Below, in pieces: positions 56,578-64,000 of a DNA stretch of 64,000 nucleotides. Below the pieces are notes generated by a model that made no database searches, was not told the DNA's origin, and was given only the letters and a program-made list of their open reading frames with translations. Source of the DNA: Byssochlamys sp. IMV 00236 (Eukaryota; Ascomycota; Eurotiomycetes; Eurotiales; Thermoascaceae); contig MSJH02000765.1 in NCBI GenBank assembly GCA_001931875.2, positions 1 through 64,000 on the forward strand. Reading direction: 5' to 3'. A program made the translations under genes and the position numbers. Positions within the stretch are counted from its first letter, which is position 1. Every line of letters begins with the position of its first letter.

Positions 56578-57652
56578 TCACAGAGCTCCCAGCTCCTTGA
56601 GCTTAGAGACGAGACCATCGACATCCTCGACCTTGCCTCCACCCTGTCGTGGTGGGGGCTCTATTTTCGCGTTTTGTTAGTCACTCTGTACGCAGAACCA
56701 CATTTGCGCAAAAAAATATTGGTGGGTCAAGCATTGATTGGACATACCGGTAACCTTCAACGTCTTCAAACGTCTCTTATTCTCAATACCAAAGTCCGCC
56801 AGAGTCTTCTTCTCCAACGGCTTCTTCTTCGCCTTCATGATGTTAGGCAAGCTGGCGTAACGCGGCTCGTTCAGGCGCAGATCCGTCGTGATGACCATGG
56901 GCAGCTTCGTGCGGAGGGTCTCAACACCACCGTCGACTTCGCGGGTGACTTCGATGGTGCCACTGTCGTCCTTGATGTCGACCTTGCTGGCCTGCGTCGC
57001 CTGCGGCCAGTTGAGGAGACCAGCCAGCATCTGGCCCGTCTGGCCCTGGTCGCTGTCGATGGCCTGCTTGCCCAGCAGGACGAGATTGATGTTCTCCTTC
57101 TCCACGACGCTCTTCAGCAGCTTCGCGACAGTCAGCGGCTCCAGGCCACCGTCATTGGACTCGGGCACGTCGATGTGGAAGGCTCGATCGGCGCCCAAGG
57201 CCATGGCCGTGCGGAGGGTGTCTGCAGCTTTGGCTGGGCCCGCAGAGAGCGCGAGGATGTTGTCGACCTTCAGAGGGCCCTTGCGCTCGCGGATGCGAAC
57301 CGCCTCTTCGATAGAGAGCTCATCGAATGGGTTGAGAGAGTGCTTCACGCCGGCTGTCTCGACGCCCGTCTTTGCCTTGTTGATTGGAGGTTTGACCTGG
57401 ATTGTAGCTAAGGTTAGATCGAGCCCGTCACTGGGAATTAATTATATTATAGCGCAATTAGAACCAGGGTACGTAACAGAGAAGGAAGGCATAAGGCTAC
57501 CCCGTAGAGAAGCTGGACCTGGAACGCTTCTTCAAGAGAGCAAGCGACCTCGTTGCAGCTCCGCATCGGAGCAGCACAGGGCAGAAGAGTCAACGTACCG
57601 TATAGTCGATCACCCTCTTGACAGGGACCAAGATCCGCAGGGCGCTGGCCAT
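56578..57652 (-). CDS. etfB: Electron transfer flavoprotein subunit beta
   Basis: Mitochondrial subunit that pairs with ETF alpha to carry electrons from acyl-CoA and other dehydrogenases to ETF-ubiquinone oxidoreductase. Exons (minus) 57599-57652, 56748-57396 and 56578-56660 give 261 residues, the usual length. Start MASALRILVPVKRVIDYT is joined to VKPPINKAKTGVETAGVKHSLNPFDELSIEEAVR, matching the family. For intron 1 the nearer AG (CTTAG) breaks frame; AATCCAG keeps it. AMP/FAD-site signature VLLGKQAIDSDQGQTGQMLAGLL is intact, and the partner-recognition loop LPNIMKAKKKPLEKKTLADFG is present. The end EPPPRQGGGKVEDVDGLVSKLKELGAL is typical. No separate cleavable presequence is visible, as is common for this subunit. 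Confidence 0.96.
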
Positions 57653-58276
57653 TTTGAACGTTCACCGTGGTATATACAAGTCCAATGCCAGATACAATGG
57701 ACCAGACCAGCGATGTCGTGGAGGAAAGCCGGAGAGTCAGAGGGGAGAGTATGCTTTGGCGGAGAAAGCTCCTGTGCCTCACCGGAGAAGCCAACCCGAG
57801 GCCGATGTCGTCCGTTCCCGAGTCTGCCCACAGCCGAGGTCGTTATCGCTTCGTGTCGGTTTACAATTAGCAGTATACCTATCAATCACGTCAATGAAGA
57901 CGAGAATGAAATTGCCATTCTGGCTTTTTCATGTTTCGAGAACTTCTATTTTATACTTCATCTCATCCTTTACCATAACAACATATCTCACAATCTTCTG
58001 TGGACTCAGGCAATCAATTCATGCTAATCGCACGCTCACCAAGTAGATGCAACAACATGTCAGGTCCAATGGAGCCACAATGGATCTTCGGTGGAAATAA
58101 ACTATTCAATATACCAGGACGGACATCCAATAGTGGAATAAGAAATGTATGCTAACAGGACATGCGCATAAATTAGGAGACTATCAAACCAAGCTCAGAC
58201 AGAAAATAATTGCCAAGCGTCTATAACGATAACTCGAAATCTCGCATGCCATATTTGATGAGAGCTGCTAGAATAT
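57653..58276. other. intergenic between ETF beta and glucan synthase
   Basis: About 620 bp. It holds the ETF beta promoter on the left and the glucan synthase 3-prime region on the right. Plus-strand ORFs that run through here from ETF beta are antisense readings. No gene recognised. Confidence 0.55.
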
Positions 58277-61200
58277 TCACGGCTTCTGCAGTTGCCCCTT
58301 GCGGAAGAACATGAAGCAAAGAACGTTTGTGGAGAGCAAAAAGATCAAGCATATCCAGAATGATACTCTGGACAGTCCATCCGAGACGCCTGCAGCGAAG
58401 CTGGGAAAGACATCTCCGGGCCCTACTTTATCTGGAGCAGAGGCACGAGCGAGGATAGTGGAAATTGACCCAATGACTTGAGCTGCTAGTAAGGTGAACA
58501 CGATATGGAACCGTGTTAGTGTGTTTATCAAGATCATACCGAAGCCTGCATTTCCACCATGCGTCAGTCATGATGAAACGTGCGGATAAGATAATCCATG
58601 GATCCAAGCTTACCAACACCTTGAACTGTGTCGAGAACACCAAGCCAGAGCCAGAGCACTCTACCTACAAGAGCGCTGGCCAGTGGCCCACCAGCCCAGG
58701 GAAGATATGCGCCTATGTTCGATGTCGACCACAGCATCTGGCACCAGCGGGGTGTTCCCAGTCCAACAGCGAATATGGGAATAATCCATGCATGTCGCTT
58801 GGAAAGCACACTGAAACACCAGAGGAATATCGCCCAGACAACAACGAAGAATAGCAGTACAAGGAGTACAATGTGCCATTTCTTTGCATGCTGGCTAGAC
58901 CACAGGTAAAGCCAATTTCGGCCATAGGGAGCCGACAAGAAATAGTTCTGAATAAAGACAGTATAGAAAAACCACTAGAAAACAGTCAACGCTGAAGAAA
59001 TGGCATAATCCTCCGCTGGTATGTCACTTACGAGAACTATTTTCCTTCGCAGCAATGTCCGGTAGAACGATGGAACTTTGCCAGGTGTTTGGCGATAATA
59101 GCTCGGTAGCCCAAGGAATATTAAACCACCTATAGCCCAGAGGAAGATAGCAATACCCACTCCCACTCCAATGAGTGTGTGAGGATTGGAATCAGCAAGG
59201 CTCGTCTTTTTCAACCCTGTCTCACTTGCTGTGGTCAAGGAACTCCCCCAGAACCAGAGGAAGGTAATGTATAGTTGTTGAATTCCTTGTATGACACAAG
59301 CTCGAAACGCCCACGACGTTACAGGTGCATTCCCTCCATGGATAGTCAATACATATACAAAGAATATTTATTTGTCGATCTTTTACTCACCTTCATCCCC
59401 GAAATTGAGGGCAAAGAAAATAGATCCACTGGATGATGCGAATGCATACAGGCCTGTTGCAACATTCTGCATCCAAGCCCTACCGACTCCTATTTGGACA
59501 AAGGGAGAGCAGCCGATAAAAAGGAAGGCAGAGCCATAGAACTATTGTAGTCAGTAAAAACATGAAAATGCATACGTGAAAAGCACAGGTATCTCGTGAC
59601 GTACAATGAACGGTACAGACAAAACCACAACTGGCTTAAACAAGCGAAATATGATCCACCATATGATAGAAGATACGAGATATATGGTTGCGACAATGTA
59701 TAGCTTCTCAGCTGGTTCACCAACTTCTCCATTCAACAGAGTAACTTGGTACGAATTTGCCGCAATTATCTGGCCCTGGTGAATGTCAGCAGGGTCCTTC
59801 GATGAGGTTATTCGGTTGACGAACAAATGCGAGTAACAGGGAATATAAGGGCCAGTCACCCAACCGTCTGAGAAGAAGTCTCTTTAGACCGGAGGGAGGA
59901 ATATAACCTCGTGGCAGAAGAAACTGTTCAATATCATTATCATTGTCGAGGGGAACAGAGTGTGATGATGAGCTCTGTGAACTGTCGCTGTGTATTTTGG
60001 CCCGCTCAACTGACGATGCGGGCGTGCTTCCCATTTTAGCATCACGGTATCGGCCGAACCAGTGTTTTTCACACTTAGAAAGGAACTCGTCGATGCATAA
60101 CTGGTCTTCGGAATTCTTTCCGTTAAGGTTCTCCAGTTTCCTCTCAAATCTTCTAGCATATTCATTGTTTGAATCGGTGAAGAGAGGACGGATCTTCTGT
60201 AGATTATAATCACGGTTTTGTTTCACGACGCTCTCTACACTTAGTAGACTGGCTGTTGAGTCTTGCCACTGGAGAGGTGTAGGACAACCCAGCAGAGTGG
60301 TTGAAGTCTCTGTCGTGGACGGTGTATTAAGGCATGAATCCGGAGGAGAATTGATCGCTGGGTCCCTCAGGAATGCGGAAGGGACCTCGAAATCATCGAG
60401 ATCGAAGTCTCCGAAGTCTAAGTATATTTGAATCGCCCTATCCCTCCAATGCTGAGGGCTATCTGACTCAATGTCCAGTGTCAGTCGACTTTGTTGGCCA
60501 TGCCTTGTGCGAATTACTGTGTCATCTGATGATCGTGCATCGGTTTCAGAAGAGGAGCTTCCCTCAATCTGTAGCTCATATCTATTCCTTGAGCGGTTTT
60601 CCGTCTCATCTCGACCTCCTCGGCTTCCAGATGAATGAGACGCATCCTCAATATGTCTTGCGCCACCAGAGGACTCTCCACAGCCAAGTAGAGCGGGCGG
60701 TGTTGGTTTAAACATACTAAGACAGAGCGCTGGAGTCCACCATGCACAAGTCTTTCCAGACCTATACCTTTTGTGCTTCTTAATTGCCGTTGACTGCAGA
60801 GTATCAAGCTCTTGTAGCCATCGCATAACAGGGAATCGCTGCCTTCCGGCTTGGGCACGCATGCCTGCGCGCGTAGCTGTTTTAGAAGCCAAAGCTTCGT
60901 GGATTGCGTGCTTGAACTGGTGAATAAGGTGCTTCGTCGTCATTGATTCACTGAAAACTGTTAGTATAGAACGTGCTGTCTGAGGGCTTTGAGGATTTAC
61001 ATCGTGTACCACCATCCAGGCATCTGCCCGAGACCACCTACTCTAGAAGAGATCAGAAACGTAACTTGATACCCATGATTGCTACTCACCGGGATCCAAT
61101 CCCCAGAGCCCCTTTGCGGCCGAATTCGACTGCAACAAGGCCAAATGGTTCATCGCGAGATGGTATCAAAGCGAACTCAGCACCGCTGAATATAAACGGG

Positions 61201-64000
61201 GGCAAGGCTGTGAACTCCGGTCTCGAAGACACCCGTCCCGGATAAAGTTCCATCAATCTTCTGAGTTTTATAGCAGCGAACTTCCCATAAACATCAATGA
61301 CAGGTCCAATACATATGAGCTGTGCCCTTGGATAACCGTCCAGAATAGATGGGAAGACATCAGCGATGATATCGATCCCCTTCTGCATCGACCACCGGCC
61401 AAGGAAAACAAACAGTTCAGCACTTGCATCCTGGTGTAGACCGGCCCATTCCTGGGCTTGCTGCTTTAGAACCATTCGACGTGCTTCAAAGTTATGGTCC
61501 ACTTGAGCATTACTATAATCTTCACCTGCATCCAAGTCTGCTGTATCTGAGGGGTCTGGATTCGGAAGTGAACCTATCTCCTTCAATCCCCAGAAGATAG
61601 GGTACCTTGCGTATGACCTCTTTCCATATTTCCTGGAGACGGCAACTGCACCGAAACCGTCTTGATGGATATACAAGTAGCTTGCTGCGGCATGAAGAAG
61701 GTTAAAAACGTCACCAAATTGGACGTATGTCTTGACAATCACCGGATCAAGGTTGAAGACTCGACAGACTTCATCGCGCTCATTTTTTGTTCTCATGGGC
61801 CATAGACCCTGGAACTCGGCGTTATGCAAAGATAAGCAACAGGGTATTGTTTCTGGCAATAGGTGCAAGGGAGCTACCGCACCATGATAATCATTTATGT
61901 GGTATATATCAACGGTAAATCGTTTTAACACCTCCGCAATGCATGAATTCCAAGCTGAATAATAGATCGCCGAGTCAAGATCGTCCATTCTCGGTGGATA
62001 GGGTTCATATTTGGACTGAGATCTGAATACCGGCGCATCAAGAAGAACGTATGTGATGTTGCGGAGAACATGGTATTGAACTTGAATTAGATAGGTCTTC
62101 CCAAGGATTTTCACTTCTATTGGGTCGGCTCTTTCATCTTCTGGATAGTTGATACCTCCGATGCATGGCACGACCCATATAAGGTTCTGATGACCCAAAT
62201 TTTTGCCCATGAGCTGCGCCATTACTCCCAACCCACCAATTTTTATCTTTATGTCCCAGTCCTCGATATCGTACTCCATGGTAGCAATGAGGACAGTACG
62301 TCGACTATCTCCTGCGTCCGCATTGAGCGCCTGCCTGTTGGATCTTTTGTCTTGCGGATATTTGAGGATCCTTGAAATGGCGTTGCTAAAACCTGCTTCT
62401 GCATTGAGACGATTCCAAGTGCCACGCAGTTGGGTTAAGCAATTGCGGATTGAAAAAGGTACGATATGCTGCTTCTCAGAAATACCGAATCTGTTGAGTT
62501 TGATCTGATAGAAGAGCTTCAGATATGCCCACACTGAGATCATAGCAGTGGCAACCGGTACTAGAGCAAGCAGGAGATAAAGGGTTAACTGCACTCTCCA
62601 CGATCCGATTGGTATCTTGAAATATCTCAGGTTGCCATCATCCAAAGAAACTTTCCAGGAGAGATATGGAGAAGGCGGGGGATCTGTTAGGTTAATACGG
62701 TTCGTCAACAGCGACAACGGTGGAATGCGATCGAGGACCCCGTCTCCATCCAGATCCCCAAATACTTGTGTCTCATCTGGCTGACCATCGGGATTGACTC
62801 CCCATGCGCTCAACGAGAGTTGAGCAGGCCATTCTGCGAGGAAATCATACTCCCAGTTCCCGGTAAGATTATTCATGGTCATCTCGTTCTCGTAACCAGA
62901 ATCGTATCCGAATTGATTGAATGATCCTTCGATCCAGAAATGGGGGTATCGCCTAGGTGGAAGGCCATAGATGCCTACATCTCCGTGTTGCCAATGGTCA
63001 CTGCTTCCTGTGATTCTATTCCAGTATTGCACCATGATATGTTCGCCGTCCCATTTTTGCTTTTTTGTTCCAGTCCAGTTCTTGGGTGGAATGGATTGGT
63101 CGCCACCTTCATATGGCATCCATTCACTGTAAGAAGATCCAAAGTCAAGGGTATAACGCCACTTGTCTGCACCGTGAGCTTTGTGAGAGACCCATAACGT
63201 TCCATTTCTTGAAATATCCTCGTAGAGCAGTGATGTACTGTAGTTAGCCTCCCTTGGCCAGACAATTGGGTTATCCATGGACCCTATTCGAAATATGAAA
63301 TGATCGACAGACTAGCATATTCGTTAGAGGTTTATTCATATTAGATCTTATATCACTCACATTGGTCATACGGTTCCCGTTCTTGCTGCTTGCGTTGCTG
63401 ACGATTATCTCGTGCACTCCGTGGAATACGTTTGTCAACTGGACCGAGTAATTGTATACGCTTGCGAGAGCTCCAGGCCAAGAAACCATTTGTGTTTCAG
63501 CGATTGTGTTACAAGAGACTGTACTCTTGTCAAGCTGAGCAGTATAATTCCCATAGGCCGTTGATTTAATTGAGATCGCATTCGTGATACTGTTGCAATC
63601 CATCTCTGATGAGAATTGAAAACCGATATATATACTCTCACCGGCATTTACTGTGGAAAGGATACGCCAGTCATGCCCTGGAGTAAACTTCGTAATAAAT
63701 GGTGAGGGTTCCACAAACACTTTCTTAGGAACGAATGCCTTGAATGACCAAGGAGACAAGGTTAACATGGACAGGCAGCCATTCCAACTCTCAGACCCCT
63801 CCAGCCTGTCATGGTCAGCAACCAGTATTTCGCATTAGATATCCAGCTTACCGTAGTTTTTTTGAACTCCTTTCTAGTGTATACTCCTCGAATGGAGGAA
63901 GCAGATTCTTTACCGTTGTTCCTGCGTCGAACGGTGAGATCAGTGCATCCTCCGAAAAGCAGTTGAATCTGTAGTCTATAGTCCTGTTATCATTTTGATA
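58277..64000 (-). CDS. Cell-wall alpha-1,3-glucan synthase (Ags/Mok type), 5-prime end outside window
   Basis: Plasma-membrane enzyme that makes alpha-1,3-glucan of the cell wall. Ten exon segments (minus): 63852-64000 (continues beyond the edge), 63361-63805, 63311 down to 61090, 61001-61042, 59825-60950, 59605-59775, 59391-59541, 59032-59333, 58614-58974 and 58277-58545. Together they give 1745 residues. The extracellular amylase-like domain would lie mostly outside; its end is at ESWNGCLSMLTLSPW. After a membrane segment (about IGSWRVQLTLYLLLALVP) comes the intracellular GT5 synthase with KIGGLGVMAQLMGKNL (sugar-nucleotide loop) and GRWSMQKGIDI. It ends with [37 protein letters not shown]. 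A Ser-rich linker precedes a multi-pass C-terminal domain (GQIIAANSYQ, NFGDE, RACVIQG). The segment before the linker joins as WWYTIESMTTKHL. Confidence 0.95.

Noticed and set aside
56554..57411. 285-codon plus-strand ORF over ETF beta, and a related 379-codon ORF at 56888-58027
   Set aside because: Antisense of a highly biased coding region; no motif, and sense strand encodes an intact ETF beta.

Overview
The window is nuclear DNA of a filamentous ascomycete, most likely a member of the Eurotiales (Aspergillus/Penicillium type). The genes are closely spaced on both strands and are interrupted by short 45-100 nt GT-AG introns. The protein set is typical of that group: alpha-1,3-glucan synthase, flavohemoglobin, arginine-specific carbamoyl-phosphate synthase with its attenuator peptide, PARP, a Gcn2-type kinase, Spt4 and Cwc2. 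No phage, plasmid, CRISPR or clearly intact transposon is visible. All exon boundaries were read by eye from splice consensus, reading-frame continuity and family motifs; wherever I list all exons of a complete gene, the lengths sum to a whole number of codons.

Layout. 1-5.1 kb: a secreted Pro/Thr-rich hypothetical protein, then a type II J-protein (Sis1/Psi1-like) with a strong heat-shock-element block in its promoter. 5.4-7.2 kb: Pbn1/PIG-X, a subunit of GPI mannosyltransferase I. 7.2-9.6 kb: a long stretch with no recognisable gene that carries a G-quadruplex-type run. 9.6-10.9 kb: flavohemoglobin. 12.3-13.5 kb: a decayed membrane dipeptidase (peptidase M19). 13.7-17.3 kb: two fatty-acyl desaturases in tandem, one cytochrome-b5-fused (Delta8-sphingolipid type) and one Delta12-type. 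17.8-19.5 kb: Cpa1 preceded by a twice-interrupted uORF for the arginine attenuator peptide. 20-24 kb: the GTPase DRG1/Rbg1 and splicing factor Cwc2. 24-29 kb: the eIF2alpha kinase Gcn2/Cpc3, divergent from a Cut12-type spindle-pole protein at 29.4-31.7 kb. 32.3-34.1 kb: a DUF89 damage-control phosphatase. 34.7-36.4 kb: PP5/Ppt1, divergent from Spt4 at 36.9-37.5 kb. 38.2-39.9 kb: GABA transaminase. 40.7-42.4 kb: a decayed region with a frameshifted fungal transcription-factor C-terminus, a possible P450 fragment and a GC-rich palindromic element. 42.7-44.7 kb: a predicted GPI-anchored serine carboxypeptidase. 45.8-48.0 kb: PARP. 48.9-50.2 kb: an APH-fold kinase-like protein with a newly noticed 46-residue N-terminal duplication. 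51.3-53.6 kb: an Ysc84/SYLF protein with a 27-bp minisatellite in its tail. 53.6-56.6 kb: a long AT-rich, microsatellite-rich intergenic region. 56.6-57.7 kb: ETF beta. 58.3-64 kb: the C-terminal part of a cell-wall alpha-1,3-glucan synthase that runs off the right edge.

Most genes are housekeeping genes and do not form one pathway. Some thematic links exist: Cpa1 (arginine-sensing uORF) and Gcn2 (uncharged-tRNA sensing) are the two classical translational arms of amino-acid control and lie about 5 kb apart; Pbn1, the carboxypeptidase and the glucan synthase all serve the GPI/cell-surface system. The best candidates for unusual biology are the spliced attenuator uORF, the adjacent desaturase pair beside a freshly decayed dipeptidase, the APH protein with the 46-residue repeat, and the relic region at 40.7-42.4 kb. 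I saw no convincing wholly new multi-gene system.
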